Positions 40,253-50,376 are shown, counted from the stretch's first letter. The stretch is DNA of 64,000 bases from Cellulomonas sp. PhB143 (GCF_003752595.1 NZ_RKIJ01000013.1:124001-188000), one strand, 5' to 3'. The notes: a model not told the origin generated them from the sequence alone. Program-made: numbers and translations.

Positions 40253-41191
40253 GTGCACACGACGAGCCAGGTGCCGACCGACGCTCCGGCGCAGGTCCCG
40301 GCGGTCAGGACGCGCGGGCGGGTGGGCGCGTACGTCGCGCTCACCAAGCCCCGCATCATCGAGCTGCTGCTCGTCACGACGCTGCCCACGATGATCCTGG
40401 CCCAGGGCGGGATGCCGAGCCTCTGGCTCGTGCTCGCCACCCTGGTCGGCGGTGCCGCTGCGGCAGCGTCCGCCAACGTCTTCAACTGCTACCTCGATCG
40501 CGACATCGACGAGGTGATGAACCGCACGAAGCGCCGCCCGCTGGTCACCGGCGAGGTGACGCCGACGGCGGCGCTGGTCTTCGCGAGCGCGCTCGGCCTC
40601 TTCTCCCTCGCCTGGTTCGCCCTGCTGGTCAACGCCGCGTCCGCGTGGCTGACCTTCGGCGCGATCGCCATGTACGTGGTCGGCTACACGATGCTCCTCA
40701 AGCGGCGCACGTCGCAGAACATCGTCTGGGGCGGCATCGCGGGGTGCATGCCCGTGTTCATCGGCTGGGCCGCGGTCGACGGCGGGCTGAGCTGGAGCGC
40801 CGTCGCGCTGTTCGGCGTGATCTTCTTCTGGACGCCGCCGCACTACTGGCCGCTGTCCATCAAGTTCACCAACGACTACCGGGCCGCCGGCGTCCCGATG
40901 CTCCCCGTCGTGGCGAGCTCCGCGCGGGTCGCCCGCGAGATGGTCGCGTACACGGTCGCGATGATCGTCTGCTCGCTCGCGCTGGTGCCGCTCGCCGGGA
41001 TGACGTGGGTGTACACGGTCGTGGCCGTCGGGCTGGGTGCCTGGTTCCTCACGTCGTGCGTGCTGATGCTGCGGCGCGCCGAGCGACCGGGGACCGGCAA
41101 GCTCGGGGCGATGAAGGTCTTCCACGCCTCGATCACCTACCTCACGCTCCTGTTCGTCGCGGTCGCGGTCGACGTCTTCCTGCCCTTCTGA
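40253..41191 (+). CDS. ctaB: Protohaem IX farnesyltransferase (haem O synthase)
   Basis: A 312-residue UbiA-superfamily membrane prenyltransferase with about nine helices. The first aspartate-rich motif is [26 protein letters not shown] (residues ~80-105) and the second lies in [17 protein letters not shown]. It attaches farnesyl to haem b to make haem O for cytochrome oxidase, so it consumes isoprenoid made by the mevalonate operon in this window. The GTG at 40253 follows GGAAG by eight bases. xerD begins seven bases after its stop. Confidence 0.95.
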   Translation: MHTTSQVPTDAPAQVPAVRTRGRVGAYVALTKPRIIELLLVTTLPTMILAQGGMPSLWLVLATLVGGAAAAASANVFNCYLDRDIDEVMNRTKRRPLVTGEVTPTAALVFASALGLFSLAWFALLVNAASAWLTFGAIAMYVVGYTMLLKRRTSQNIVWGGIAGCMPVFIGWAAVDGGLSWSAVALFGVIFFWTPPHYWPLSIKFTNDYRAAGVPMLPVVASSARVAREMVAYTVAMIVCSLALVPLAGMTWVYTVVAVGLGAWFLTSCVLMLRRAERPGTGKLGAMKVFHASITYLTLLFVAVAVDVFLPF

Positions 41192-41198
41192 CGCCGCC

Positions 41199-42173
41199 GT
41201 GGCAGCGAGCCAGTCCCCGCCCGCCCCGGTGCCCGACGACGTCGCACCGGGTCTCGCCCGCGCCGTCGCCGACTACCTCGCGCACCTGGGCGTCGAGCGC
41301 GGCCTGTCGCCCCACACCCTCGGCGCCTACCGGCGCGACCTCGCCCGCTACGTGGGATACCTCACGACGCTGCGGCGCACCGGCGTCGACGGCGTGCTGC
41401 CGCAGGACGTGACGGGGTTCCTCGCCGCCGTGCGCACCGGGGCGGACGGGGGGAGCGCGCTGTCGCCGTCGTCGACGGCCCGCACGCTCGCGGCCGTGCG
41501 CGGGTTCCACCGGTTCGCGCTCGCGGAGGGGTCCGCGGGGGACGACCCGTCTGCCGACGTGCACGCCCCGGTGCAGGCGAAGCGCCTGCCCAAGGCGATC
41601 TCTACCCACGAGGTCGAGCTGATCCTCGAGGCGTCCGGCCAGGGCGAGGGCCTCGCCCCGCTGCGCGACCGGGCCCTGCTCGAGCTCGTGTACTCCACGG
41701 GGGCGCGCATCTCCGAGGCGGTGAACCTCGACGTGGACGAGCTCGACCTCGAGCGCGGGGCCGTGCGCCTCTTCGGCAAGGGCAGCAAGGAGCGGGCGGT
41801 GCCGGTCGGCTCCTACGCCCGGCGCGCTCTGGAGGCCTACCTCGTGCAGGCCCGGCCCGGGCTCGCCGCGCACGGCGTGGGCACGCCGGCCGTGTTCCTC
41901 AACACCCGGGGGCGCCGGCTGAGCAGGCAGAGCGCCTGGTCGGTGCTGCGCAGCGCCGCGGAGCGCTCGGGCATCGAGCGCCCGGAACGGATCTCGCCGC
42001 ACACGCTGCGCCACTCGTTCGCGACGCACCTGCTCGCGGGCGGGGCGGACGTGCGCGCGGTCCAGGAGCTGCTCGGGCACGCGTCGGTGACGACCACCCA
42101 GATCTACACGCTCGTGACGCCGGACACGCTGCGCGAGGTGTATGTCGCCGCGCACCCGCGCGCCCTCGGCTGA
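41199..42173 (+). CDS. xerD: Site-specific tyrosine recombinase XerD
   Basis: A 324-residue tyrosine recombinase. The N-terminal core-binding domain (VADYLAHLGVERGLSPHTLGAYRRDL) is followed by the catalytic domain with arginine in STGARISEAVNL, HTLRHSFATHLL, LGHASVTTTQIYT and the nucleophile tyrosine in that last segment. With XerC it resolves chromosome dimers at dif. Its location beside parA-scpAB is the chromosomal XerD position, which argues against a phage integrase. It uses a GTG start at 41199. Confidence 0.94.
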   Translation: MAASQSPPAPVPDDVAPGLARAVADYLAHLGVERGLSPHTLGAYRRDLARYVGYLTTLRRTGVDGVLPQDVTGFLAAVRTGADGGSALSPSSTARTLAAVRGFHRFALAEGSAGDDPSADVHAPVQAKRLPKAISTHEVELILEASGQGEGLAPLRDRALLELVYSTGARISEAVNLDVDELDLERGAVRLFGKGSKERAVPVGSYARRALEAYLVQARPGLAAHGVGTPAVFLNTRGRRLSRQSAWSVLRSAAERSGIERPERISPHTLRHSFATHLLAGGADVRAVQELLGHASVTTTQIYTLVTPDTLREVYVAAHPRALG

Positions 42174-42271
42174 GAACGCGGCGCTCGTCGGCGACCGGCC
42201 CCGGGCGTCGATGCGCGGCGCGCCCGGACGCGCGCGGGTCTGGGCCCGGGCGCTGTTGTAGCGTGGCGGGC

Positions 42272-43174
42272 GTGAGCATCCCGAGCGAGACCAGCACCGA
42301 CGACACCGTCTCGGGCGCCGCGGTCGGCGCGCTCCGTCCCGACGCGGCCGGGCGGACCATGCCCGAGTTTCCCGAGCCGCCGCCGCTCGCGGAGCACGGA
42401 CCGGCGCGGATCATCGCCATGTGCAACCAGAAGGGCGGGGTCGGCAAGACCACGTCCACGATCAACCTGGGCGCGGCGCTGGCGGAGTACGGCCGCAGGG
42501 TGCTCGTTGTCGACTTCGACCCGCAGGGCGCCGCGTCCGTGGGCCTGGGGGTGAACCCCCACGAGCTCGACCGGACGATCTACAACCTGCTGATGGAACG
42601 GCACGCGGACATCCGCGAGACCATCGTCACCACGGGCGTCGAAGGACTCGACCTGCTGCCGGCCAACATCGACCTCTCGGCGGCCGAGGTGCAGCTCGTG
42701 GGCGAGGTGGCTCGCGAGTCCGTCCTCTCGCGGGTGCTGCGCCCGGTGACGGACGACTACGACGTGATCCTGGTCGACTGCCAGCCGTCCCTCGGGCTGC
42801 TGACCGTCAACGCGCTGACGGCCGCGCACGGCGTCGTCATCCCCCTCGAGTGCGAGTTCTTCGCCCTGCGCGGCGTGGCCCTGCTCGTGGAGACCGTCGA
42901 GAAGGTCCGCGACCGGCTCAACCCCCGGCTGGAGATCGACGGGATCCTCGCCACGATGTACGACTCGCGCACGCTGCACTCGCGGGAGGTCGTGGCCCGG
43001 GTGCACGAGGCCTTCGGGGACCGGCTGCTGCACACGATCATCGGGCGGACCGTGAAGTTCCCCGACGCCTCGGTGGCGGCCGAGCCCATCACCGCGTACG
43101 CGCCGAACCACCCCGGCGCGGCGGCCTACCGCCAGCTCGCCCGTGAGCTCGTCGCCCGCGGCGACGCGGCCTGA
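42272..43174 (+). CDS. ParA/Soj-family ATPase of the scpAB locus
   Basis: A 300-residue Walker-type ATPase: deviant Walker A CNQKGGVGKTTSTINLG near residue 55, VVDFDPQGAAS and VDCQPSLGLL. It is a chromosome-partitioning-type ATPase but lies next to scpA rather than parB, so a link to SMC loading or chromosome organisation is inferred. The GTG at 42272 lies seven bases after TAGCGT (42259-42264), indicating a leaderless start; a GTG at 42263 would overlap that hexamer and is less likely. The first 45 residues are a variable extension. Confidence 0.93.
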   Translation: MSIPSETSTDDTVSGAAVGALRPDAAGRTMPEFPEPPPLAEHGPARIIAMCNQKGGVGKTTSTINLGAALAEYGRRVLVVDFDPQGAASVGLGVNPHELDRTIYNLLMERHADIRETIVTTGVEGLDLLPANIDLSAAEVQLVGEVARESVLSRVLRPVTDDYDVILVDCQPSLGLLTVNALTAAHGVVIPLECEFFALRGVALLVETVEKVRDRLNPRLEIDGILATMYDSRTLHSREVVARVHEAFGDRLLHTIIGRTVKFPDASVAAEPITAYAPNHPGAAAYRQLARELVARGDAA

Positions 43175-43217
43175 GGAGGCGGGGGGTGCCCTCCGCCCGC
43201 CGCGGGCGGAGGTCACC

Positions 43218-44138
43218 GTGAGCGGCGCTGCGCCGGCGCCGGCGGCGGTGCCGGGAGCCGCGACGGCCGTGGCCCAGGACCTCGGGCAGGGCCGCGTCGC
43301 CCGCGACGCGTTCGAGGTGCACCTGGAGAACTTCTCCGGGCCCTTCGACCTGCTGCTGTCGCTGATCGCCAAGCACCGCCTCGACATCACCGAGGTCGCC
43401 CTCGGGGCGGTCACGGACGAGTTCATCGCCTACATCCGCCGCGCGGGGCCCGACGGCACGGCCGACTGGAACCTCGGCACGGCCAGCGAGTTCCTCGTCG
43501 TCGCCGCGACGCTCCTGGACCTCAAGGCCGCGCGGCTGCTGCCCGCGGGCGTCGTCGACGACGCGGAGGACCTCGAGCTCCTCGAGGCGCGCGACCTGCT
43601 GTTCGCGCGGCTCCTGCAGTACCGCGCCTACAAGGAGGTCGCGGCGGTCGTCGCAGAGCGGCTGGCCACCGAGGGGAGACGCTTCCCGCGCCAGGTCCAG
43701 CTCGAGCCGCAGCTGGCCGCGCTGCTGCCCGAGCTGGTGTGGCAGGTCGGGGCGGAGCAGCTCGCCCGGCTGGCCGCGCGGACGCTCGCGCCGCGCGAGG
43801 CGCCGCCGGGGGTGGACCTGAGCCACCTGCACGCGCCCGCCGTCAGCGTGCGCGAGCAGGGGCAGGTCGTCGCCGAGCGGCTGCGGCGCGACGGGGCCGC
43901 GACGTTCCGCGCGCTCGTCGCGGGCGCGGAGCAGGCGGTGGTCGTGGCCCGGTTCCTGGCGCTGCTCGAGCTGTTCCGCCAGGCGCTGGTGGCCTTCGAG
44001 CAGGTGACGGCGCTCGGAGAGCTGACCGTGCGGTGGACCGGCGGCGGGGACGACGCCCCGGTCGCCAGCAGCGAGTACGACGAGCAGGACGATGCGGCGG
44101 CGCACGATGCGTCGGCGGACGAGGGAGCACGGGGATGA
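43218..44138 (+). CDS. scpA: Segregation and condensation protein A
   Basis: A 306-residue kleisin partner of SMC. The conserved N-terminal helix region FEVHLENFSGPFDLLLSLIAKHRLDITEVAL identifies it, with LDLKAARLLP and a C-terminal winged-helix segment. The GTG at 43218 was chosen because GGAGG (43208-43212) is five bases upstream; a further GTG at 43143 lies inside the ParA gene. Its stop overlaps scpB as ATGA. The last ~25 residues are acidic and alanine-rich. Confidence 0.94.
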   Translation: MSGAAPAPAAVPGAATAVAQDLGQGRVARDAFEVHLENFSGPFDLLLSLIAKHRLDITEVALGAVTDEFIAYIRRAGPDGTADWNLGTASEFLVVAATLLDLKAARLLPAGVVDDAEDLELLEARDLLFARLLQYRAYKEVAAVVAERLATEGRRFPRQVQLEPQLAALLPELVWQVGAEQLARLAARTLAPREAPPGVDLSHLHAPAVSVREQGQVVAERLRRDGAATFRALVAGAEQAVVVARFLALLELFRQALVAFEQVTALGELTVRWTGGGDDAPVASSEYDEQDDAAAHDASADEGARG

Positions 44139-44854
44139 GCGAGGCCACGCAGGGGTCGCCGGACGCACCGGACGCCGACGAGCTCGCGTTCGACGTCGAC
44201 GCGCTGCCCGGTGGGGCGAGGGCGGCGCTCGAGGCGGTCCTCATGGTGGCCGACGAGCCGATCCCGGCGCCGGCGCTGGCGTCGGCGCTCGCGCTGACCG
44301 TCGCCGAGGTGGAGACGTTGCTCACAGGGCTCGCCGCGGCCTACCGGGGCGGGACGGGGGAGCGGCCGCGCGGTTTCGAGCTGCGGGAGGCCGGCGGCGG
44401 CTGGCGCTTCTACTCCGCCCCGGCCTTCGCCGACGTCGTCGGCCGGTTCGTGCTGGAGGGCCAGACGGCGCGCCTGACGCAGGCCGCGCTCGAGACGCTC
44501 GCCGTCGTCGCCTACCGCCAGCCGGTCACGCGCGGGCAGGTCTCGGCGGTGCGCGGGGTGAACGTCGACGGCGTCGTGCGCACGCTGACGGCGCGCGGGC
44601 TGGTCGCCGAGGTCGACCACGACCCCGCCACGGGTGCGATCCTGTACGGGACCACGGGATACTTCCTGGAGCGGATGGGGTTCTCGACGATCGACGAGCT
44701 CCCGCCGCTCGCCCCCCACCTGCCCGACGTGGACGCGCTCGACGAGATCGACGGTCTGGCGGACCTCTCGGGGCCCGCCGGCCGGCGGGCGCACCCGGAG
44801 GCCGGGGGGCCCGAGGCCTCCACCGCACCGACGAAGGACGACGACACACCATGA
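44135..44854 (+). CDS. scpB: Segregation and condensation protein B
   Basis: A 239-residue protein with two winged-helix domains that dimerises and binds ScpA. Recognisable segments are LEAVLMVADEPIPAPALA, RGFELREAGGGWRFYSAP, LTQAALETLAVVAYRQPVTRGQVSAVRGVNVDGVVRTL and LYGTTGYFLERMG. The ATG at 44135 overlaps the scpA stop and its own stop overlaps the rluB start, so ScpA, ScpB and RluB are probably coupled. Confidence 0.95.
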   Translation: MSEATQGSPDAPDADELAFDVDALPGGARAALEAVLMVADEPIPAPALASALALTVAEVETLLTGLAAAYRGGTGERPRGFELREAGGGWRFYSAPAFADVVGRFVLEGQTARLTQAALETLAVVAYRQPVTRGQVSAVRGVNVDGVVRTLTARGLVAEVDHDPATGAILYGTTGYFLERMGFSTIDELPPLAPHLPDVDALDEIDGLADLSGPAGRRAHPEAGGPEASTAPTKDDDTP

Positions 44855-45753
44855 GCACTCCCAGGCCGCGCCGCGGCGCAGACCGCCCGGACGCCTCCGG
44901 CGGCTCCGCATCGAAGCACCGCAAGGGCTCCCGTCCGGCGGGCTCGCGGAGCCCCTCGTCGGGGTCCGCGCCGCGCACCCGCCGTCCGACGAAGGTCGCC
45001 GAGGCGCCGGCCCGCGACGTGCACGACCCCGAGGGTGTTCGCCTGCAGAAGGTGCTCGCCGGGGCGGGGCTCGGGTCCCGGCGCGCGTGCGAGCAGCTCA
45101 TCGAGGAGGGGCGCGTCCAGGTGGACGGCGTGACCGTGCGGGAGCTCGGCGTGCGGGTCGTGCCGGGCGACGTCGTCCTGCACGTGGACGGGATGCGGGT
45201 CCAGCTCGACACGTCGCTGGTGACCGTCGCGCTCAACAAGCCGCAGGGCGTGCTCTCCACCATGCACGACCCGGACGGGCGCCCGACGCTCACCGACTTC
45301 GTCGGGGACCGCAAGGAGCGCCTGTTCCACGTCGGCCGGCTCGACGCGGACAGCGAGGGCCTGCTCCTGCTGACCAACGACGGCGAGCTCGCCAACCGGC
45401 TCACGCACCCCAAGTACGAGGTGCGCAAGACGTACCTCGTCAGCGTCGAGGGCCGCGTGAAGGGATCGCTCGCGAACAAGCTGCTGCACGGCGTCGAGCT
45501 CGAGGACGGCACCGCGCGGGTCGACGCGTACAAGCTCGTGGACGCGACGCCCGTCGAGAGCCTCGTCGAGGTCGTCATCCACGACGGCCGCAACCGCATC
45601 GTGCGCCGCATGTTCGAGGAGGTCGGCCACCCCGTGACGCGCCTCGTGCGCACCCAGGTCGGCCCCATCCGGCTCGGCAACCTGCGCCCCGGCACCACCC
45701 GCGTGCTCGGCCAGGCGGAGCTCGGCTCGCTGATGTCCGACCTCGGGCTGTAG
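44851..45753 (+). CDS. rluB: Pseudouridine synthase, RluB/RsuA family
   Basis: A 300-residue protein: a basic, serine- and arginine-rich N-terminal extension (~60 residues), an S4 RNA-binding domain (LQKVLAGAGLGSRRACEQLIEEGRV) and the catalytic domain with aspartate in HVGRLDADSEGLLLLTNDG near residue 165 plus GRNRIVRRMFEEVGHPV. It most likely makes pseudouridine in 23S rRNA; whether it matches RluB or RluE/RsuA in target site is not certain. The position after scpB is conserved widely. Confidence 0.92.
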   Translation: MSTPRPRRGADRPDASGGSASKHRKGSRPAGSRSPSSGSAPRTRRPTKVAEAPARDVHDPEGVRLQKVLAGAGLGSRRACEQLIEEGRVQVDGVTVRELGVRVVPGDVVLHVDGMRVQLDTSLVTVALNKPQGVLSTMHDPDGRPTLTDFVGDRKERLFHVGRLDADSEGLLLLTNDGELANRLTHPKYEVRKTYLVSVEGRVKGSLANKLLHGVELEDGTARVDAYKLVDATPVESLVEVVIHDGRNRIVRRMFEEVGHPVTRLVRTQVGPIRLGNLRPGTTRVLGQAELGSLMSDLGL

Positions 45754-45756
45754 CGC

Positions 45757-46119
45757 GTGCCCGTCCGCGCGGTGCGGGGCGCCACCCAGCTGGACGCCGA
45801 CGACCGCGAGCACCTGCACGAGCGGACCGGCGAGCTGGTCCGTGCCGTCCTGGCCGAGAACGGGGTCGGCACCGACGCGCTGATCTCGGTCTTCTTCACC
45901 TGCACGCCCGACCTCACGTCCGACTTCCCGGCCGCCGCCGCGCGGCGGCTCGGCCTCGGCGACGTGCCCCTGATGTGCGCGGTCGAGGTCGACGTGCCGG
46001 GCGCGCTGCCCCGCGTGGTGCGGCTCATGGCGCACGCCGAGCTCGAGGTCCCGCGCGCCGAGGTGCGCCACGTGTACCTGCACGGGGCACGCGCCCTGCG
46101 CCGCGACATCGCGCAGTAG
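45757..46119 (+). CDS. aroH: Chorismate mutase, AroH type
   Basis: A 120-residue monofunctional enzyme converting chorismate to prephenate. It begins VRAVRGATQLDADD and has VFFTCTPDLTSDFPA, LMCAVEVDVPGALPRVVRLMAH and RHVYLHGARALR, matching the trimeric AroH family of Bacillus and actinobacteria. The GTG start is three bases after the rluB stop. In many actinobacteria a prephenate dehydrogenase gene follows here; in this window cmk follows instead. Confidence 0.93.
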   Translation: MPVRAVRGATQLDADDREHLHERTGELVRAVLAENGVGTDALISVFFTCTPDLTSDFPAAAARRLGLGDVPLMCAVEVDVPGALPRVVRLMAHAELEVPRAEVRHVYLHGARALRRDIAQ

Positions 46120-46159
46120 CGAGGCAGCGGCTCCGTGGCTGCGCGGCCGCTGCGCCGCG

Positions 46160-46165
46160 TATCCT
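46160..46165 (+). promoter_or_regulatory. Candidate -10 element for cmk
   Basis: TATCCT lies 47 bases upstream of the cmk start in the 93-bp gap after aroH. No convincing -35 is visible. It would give cmk, the acyltransferase and possibly der a promoter of their own. Confidence 0.35.
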
Positions 46166-46212
46166 CACCGTCAGCCCCCCGACCGATCCTCCGACCCGCC
46201 CAGGAGACGCAC

Positions 46213-46986
46213 GTGACCAGCACCGCCCCCGACCGCCCGGACGTCCCCGCCAGCACGGACGGGGCCGGCTCGTCGGCCGGTGCCGCGCTGGTCGTCGCGA
46301 TCGACGGGCCTGCCGGATCCGGCAAGTCCAGCGTGTCGCGCGCCGTCGCCCGCCGCCTGGGGCTCGGCTACCTCGACACGGGCGCCATGTACCGGGCGGC
46401 GACGTGGTGGTGCCTGGACCAGGGCGTCGACCTCGCCGACCCGGACGCCGTCGCGCACGCCGTCGCCGCGATGCCGCTGGTCATGGGCACCGACCCGGCG
46501 GACCCCACGGTCTCCGTGGACGGCACCGACGTGACGGCCGCGATCCGCACGGGCGAGATCTCCACGGCCGTCAGCGCCGTGGCCACGAACCTCGAGGTCC
46601 GCGCCGAGCTGCGCCGCCTGCAGCGCGCGGCCATCGGCGCCGAGCGCGCGCCCGGGGCGCACTCCGGCGGCCGCGGCGTCGTCGCCGAGGGGCGCGACAT
46701 CACCACCGTCGTCGCCCCGGACGCCGACGTGCGCGTGCTCCTGACCGCCAGCGAGGCCGCGCGCCTGGCGCGCCGGGCGCGCGAGCTGCACGGCGACGCG
46801 GGCGACGCCGCGGTCGAGGCCACGCGCGACCAGGTCCTGCGCCGTGACAAGGACGACTCCACCGTCTCCCAGTTCCAGGTCGCCGCCGACGGCGTCGTGA
46901 CCGTCGACTCCTCAGAGCTCGACCTCGACCAGACCATCGACGCCGTCCTGACCGTGATCGCGCAGGTGACGGGCACCCCCGCGTGA
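46213..46986 (+). CDS. cmk: Cytidylate kinase
   Basis: A 257-residue P-loop kinase that phosphorylates CMP and dCMP. It contains [60 protein letters not shown] and the C-terminal [17 protein letters not shown]. The GTG at 46213 follows AGGAG by seven bases; an in-frame start further upstream lacks a ribosome site. Its stop overlaps the acyltransferase start as GTGA. Confidence 0.96.
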   Translation: MTSTAPDRPDVPASTDGAGSSAGAALVVAIDGPAGSGKSSVSRAVARRLGLGYLDTGAMYRAATWWCLDQGVDLADPDAVAHAVAAMPLVMGTDPADPTVSVDGTDVTAAIRTGEISTAVSAVATNLEVRAELRRLQRAAIGAERAPGAHSGGRGVVAEGRDITTVVAPDADVRVLLTASEAARLARRARELHGDAGDAAVEATRDQVLRRDKDDSTVSQFQVAADGVVTVDSSELDLDQTIDAVLTVIAQVTGTPA

Positions 46987-47678
46987 GCGCGGACGCCGTC
47001 GAGCTCTACGGGCCCGACGGCCCCTCGCCGCGCGGGCCGGCCTGGTCGCGGCACGTCGGGCGGTTCGGCGCCCACGTCGTGTGGCGCACCGAGGTCCGCG
47101 GCGCCCAGCACGTGCCCGCCGCCGGTCCCGTGATCCTGGCGGCGAACCACACCGGCGTCGTGGACGGCCCCCTGCTGCTCGGCGTCTCGCCCAGGCCGCT
47201 GCACATCCTGGTCAAGCAGGAGATGTTCAGCGGTCCCGTGGGCGCCGTGCTGCGCCGCGCCGGGCAGATCCCCGTCGACCGCGCCAACGGCCGCGCGGCG
47301 CTCGCCTCGGCGCTCGCGGTCCTGCGCCGCGGGGACGCCGTCGGGCTGTTCCCCGAGGGCAACCGGGGCCGCGGCGACGCGTCCGGCGGGCAGGCGGGCG
47401 TCGCCTGGCTCGCCCTCCACGGGCGGGCTCCGGTCGTGCCCGTCGCGATCCTCGGCACCCGGCGCAGCGCCGAGGGCACGGGTCACGTGCCGGGGCTCCG
47501 GCGCCGCCTCGTCGTGCGGATCGGGACGCCGCTGAGCCTCGAGCGCCGGCCCGGGAGCACCGGGCGCGAGGCGCTCGCCGAGGCGAACGAGGCGGTGCGC
47601 GCGGCGCTCGCCGGGCTCGTCGCGCGCGCCTCCTACGAGTCCGGGATCCCCCTGCCCGACGCCGTCCGGCGGGCCTGA
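46983..47678 (+). CDS. 1-acyl-glycerol-3-phosphate acyltransferase (PlsC-like)
   Basis: A 231-residue phospholipid acyltransferase. The catalytic NHTGVVDGP motif (a variant of NHxxxxD) is near residue 57, and [12 protein letters not shown] corresponds to the glycerophosphate-binding EGxRS-type block. It probably transfers an acyl chain to lysophosphatidate at the membrane. Its GTG start overlaps the cmk stop. A gene of this type between cmk and der is a common actinobacterial arrangement. Confidence 0.9.
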   Translation: MSADAVELYGPDGPSPRGPAWSRHVGRFGAHVVWRTEVRGAQHVPAAGPVILAANHTGVVDGPLLLGVSPRPLHILVKQEMFSGPVGAVLRRAGQIPVDRANGRAALASALAVLRRGDAVGLFPEGNRGRGDASGGQAGVAWLALHGRAPVVPVAILGTRRSAEGTGHVPGLRRRLVVRIGTPLSLERRPGSTGREALAEANEAVRAALAGLVARASYESGIPLPDAVRRA

Positions 47679-47725
47679 GGGGCCTGCGTTCGGCGTCGGG
47701 CCCCGCGCCTGGGAGAATGGGCACC

Positions 47726-49282
47726 ATGACCCACCCCGACGACGCCCTCGACGACGCCACCGCCACGCCCGGCGCCGCCGTCGGCGCAGCAGAACCCGAC
47801 GCGACGACCGACGAGCCCGAGGGCGTCGGCACGATCGACCAGAGCGCCGACGACGCCTCGCGAGAGCGTGCCCTGCGCGCCGGTCTCGACGACTACGAGC
47901 TGGCCGACGAGGACCTCTCGCTCCTCGACCACGAACCCGAGGACGGGCAGGACGAGGCGCCCGAGGCGCCGCTGCCGGTGCTCGCCGTCGTCGGACGCCC
48001 GAACGTCGGCAAGTCCACCCTCGTCAACCGCATCCTCGGGCGCCGCGAGGCCGTCACCGAGGACAAGCCCGGCGTCACGCGCGACCGCGTGAGCTACCCC
48101 GCCGAGTGGGCGGGCACGCGGTTCACGCTCGTCGACACCGGCGGCTGGGAGGTCGACGTCGCCGGCATCGACGCGCGCGTCGCCGAGCAGGCCGAGATCG
48201 CCATCGACCTGGCGGACGCCGTCGTGTTCGTCGTGGACGCCGTCGTCGGTCCGACGGACACGGACGAGCGGGTGGTGCGCCTGCTGCGCCGGGCCGGCAA
48301 GCCCGTCGTGCTGTGCGCCAACAAGGTCGACGGCGCGGCCGGCGAGGCCGACGCGCTGTCCCTGTGGAGCCTCGGGCTGGGCGAGCCGCACCCGGTCTCC
48401 GCCCTGCACGGGCGCGGCACCGGGGACCTGCTCGACGCCGCGGTCAACGCCCTGCCGGAGATCAGCGCGCACGGCGAGCTGCGCCCCGAGGGGCCGCGCC
48501 GGGTCGCGCTCGTCGGGCGGCCCAACGTCGGCAAGTCCTCGCTGCTCAACAAGGTCGCGGGCGCCCAGCGCGTCGTCGTCGACGAGGTCGCCGGCACCAC
48601 CCGCGACCCCGTCGACGAGCTCGTGCTGCTCAAGGGCCAGCCCTGGTGGTTCGTGGACACCGCAGGCATCCGCCGGCGCGTGCACCAGACGCGCGGCGCC
48701 GACTTCTACGCCTCGCTGCGCACGCAGGCCGCGATCGAGAAGGCGGAGGTCGCCGTCGTCCTGCTCGACGCGAGCGTGCCCATGACGGAGCAGGACACCC
48801 GCGTCATCTCCCAGGTGGTCGACGCCGGGCGGGCGCTCGTCATCGCGTACAACAAGTGGGACCTCATGGACGAGGACCGCCGCCGCTACCTCGAGCGCGA
48901 GTTCGACCGCGAGCTCGTCCAGGTGCAGTGGGCGCCGCGCGTGAACGTCTCGGCGCGCACCGGTTGGCACACGGACCGGCTCGTGCCCGCGCTCGAGCGG
49001 TCCCTCGCCTCGTGGGACAGGCGTATCCCGACCGGGCGCCTGAACGCGTTCCTCGGCGAGCTCGTCGCCGCCCACCCGCACCCGCTGCGCGGTGGCAAGC
49101 AGTCCCGCATCCTCTTCGCCACGCAGGCCTCCACCCGGCCCCCGCGGTTCGTGCTGTTCGCCACCGGGTTCATCGAGGCCGGCTACCGGCGCTTCATCGA
49201 GCGGCGCCTGCGGGAGGAGTTCGGCTTCGAGGGCTCGCCGATCGAGATCTCCGTGCGCGTGCGCGAGAAGCGCCGACGCTGA
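47726..49282 (+). CDS. der: Ribosome-associated GTPase Der (EngA)
   Basis: A 518-residue GTPase with two tandem G domains: [14 protein letters not shown] with DTGGW and NKVDG in the first, [14 protein letters not shown] with DTAG and NKWDL in the second, and a C-terminal KH-like domain. It acts in 50S subunit assembly. An acidic, low-complexity N-terminal extension of about 85 residues is unusual outside actinobacteria. The ATG at 47726 follows GAGAAT (47713-47718) by seven bases; an ATG three codons upstream overlaps that hexamer. Confidence 0.95.
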   Translation: MTHPDDALDDATATPGAAVGAAEPDATTDEPEGVGTIDQSADDASRERALRAGLDDYELADEDLSLLDHEPEDGQDEAPEAPLPVLAVVGRPNVGKSTLVNRILGRREAVTEDKPGVTRDRVSYPAEWAGTRFTLVDTGGWEVDVAGIDARVAEQAEIAIDLADAVVFVVDAVVGPTDTDERVVRLLRRAGKPVVLCANKVDGAAGEADALSLWSLGLGEPHPVSALHGRGTGDLLDAAVNALPEISAHGELRPEGPRRVALVGRPNVGKSSLLNKVAGAQRVVVDEVAGTTRDPVDELVLLKGQPWWFVDTAGIRRRVHQTRGADFYASLRTQAAIEKAEVAVVLLDASVPMTEQDTRVISQVVDAGRALVIAYNKWDLMDEDRRRYLEREFDRELVQVQWAPRVNVSARTGWHTDRLVPALERSLASWDRRIPTGRLNAFLGELVAAHPHPLRGGKQSRILFATQASTRPPRFVLFATGFIEAGYRRFIERRLREEFGFEGSPIEISVRVREKRRR

Positions 49283-49296
49283 CCCCTGGTGCGCCG

Positions 49297-50373
49297 ATGA
49301 CCGAGGACCCGTTCGCGGGGCGCCCCAGGCGCCTGCGCCTCGGGCTGCCCCGGGACCCCGCGTCCGGGCGATACCTCACCGGGTTCTTCGTCGTCACGGT
49401 CACGACCGTGCTCCTCGTGCGTGGCCTGCTGGCCGCGACCGGCTACCCGCAGGTCGGGGGAGCCGGCCTGCACGTGGCCCACGTGCTCTGGGGCGGGCTC
49501 GCGATGGCGCTCGCGGTGATCGTGCTGCTCAGCTTCGTGGGCCCGACGGCGCGGCCCCTGGCGGCCGTCCTCGCGGGCATCGGGTTCGGGCTGTTCGTCG
49601 ACGAGGTCGGCAAGTTCGTGACCTCCGACAACGACTACTTCTTCGCGCCCACGGCCGCGATCGTCTACGTCGTCGTGGTCGCGCTCGTGCTCGTCGCCGA
49701 GGCGCTGCACGGGCGCCGGGAGCACCACCCGTCGGAGTACCTCGCGGGCGCGGTGGACCGCGCCGCGGCGGGGATCGCGGGCGGCTTCACGGCCCGCGCG
49801 CGGGCCGAGGCGCGCCACCTCGCGGAGCGGGGCTCGGGCGCGCCGGGGGCCGAGGAGGTCGCGGCGCTCGTGGACGCGGTCGTCGACGACGACGCGGAGC
49901 TGGTCGATCCCGTCGCGGCGCTCGGGTCCCGGGTGCAGGGCGTCGCCCGACGGATGCTGGCCGCGCGCCGGCTGCCGTGGGTGCTGCTCGCGCTGACTGC
50001 GCTGACCGTCGGGGCCGAGACGGTCCTGGGTCTCCTGGCGAACGAGGGCGTGACGCGCTGGGTCGCCGTCGGGCTGCTCGCCTCGTCGGCGCTCGTGCTC
50101 GTCGCCATGGTGCTGGCGGGCGCGGCGGCGCTGCGCGGCGAGGCGACCGCCGCCTGGGACTGGTTGTACCGGGGCACGCTCGTCGGGCTGCTTCTCGTGC
50201 AGGTGTGCGCCTTCCGGGCGCTGTCCTGGCCCGCCGCCGGCGGCGCGGTCGTGCTGCTCGCGGTGTACGTGCTGGCGGACCAGGCGCGCGACGGCGTCGG
50301 GGCGGACGACGTCGGTCACCGCAGGACCGCGGGGGAGCGGACCGTGTCTCGGGGACGGCCGGAGGTGCGGTAG
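49297..50373 (+). CDS. Uncharacterised multi-pass membrane protein
   Basis: A 358-residue protein I do not recognise by function. Four hydrophobic helices fill residues ~26-137, including GIGFGLFVDEVGKFVTSDNDYFF with charged residues inside a helix; a soluble segment of about 85 residues follows, and three or four more helices end near residue 335. The architecture resembles uncharacterised actinobacterial membrane proteins found near tRNA-Pro and der. The ATG at 49297 is 14 bases after the der stop. Its stop codon TAG is part of a -10-like TAGTAT used by the tRNA. Confidence 0.8.
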   Translation: MTEDPFAGRPRRLRLGLPRDPASGRYLTGFFVVTVTTVLLVRGLLAATGYPQVGGAGLHVAHVLWGGLAMALAVIVLLSFVGPTARPLAAVLAGIGFGLFVDEVGKFVTSDNDYFFAPTAAIVYVVVVALVLVAEALHGRREHHPSEYLAGAVDRAAAGIAGGFTARARAEARHLAERGSGAPGAEEVAALVDAVVDDDAELVDPVAALGSRVQGVARRMLAARRLPWVLLALTALTVGAETVLGLLANEGVTRWVAVGLLASSALVLVAMVLAGAAALRGEATAAWDWLYRGTLVGLLLVQVCAFRALSWPAAGGAVVLLAVYVLADQARDGVGADDVGHRRTAGERTVSRGRPEVR

Positions 50374-50376
50374 TAT
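50371..50376 (+). promoter_or_regulatory. Candidate -10 element for tRNA-Pro
   Basis: TAGTAT overlaps the stop codon of the preceding membrane-protein gene and lies 44 bases before the mature tRNA 5' end. No clear -35 is visible. It is the only good -10 match between der and the tRNA. Confidence 0.4.

Noticed and set aside
41199-42173. Tyrosine recombinase as evidence of a phage or integrative element
   Set aside because: Its sequence and its place next to parA-scpA-scpB match chromosomal XerD; no phage genes or attachment repeats are nearby.
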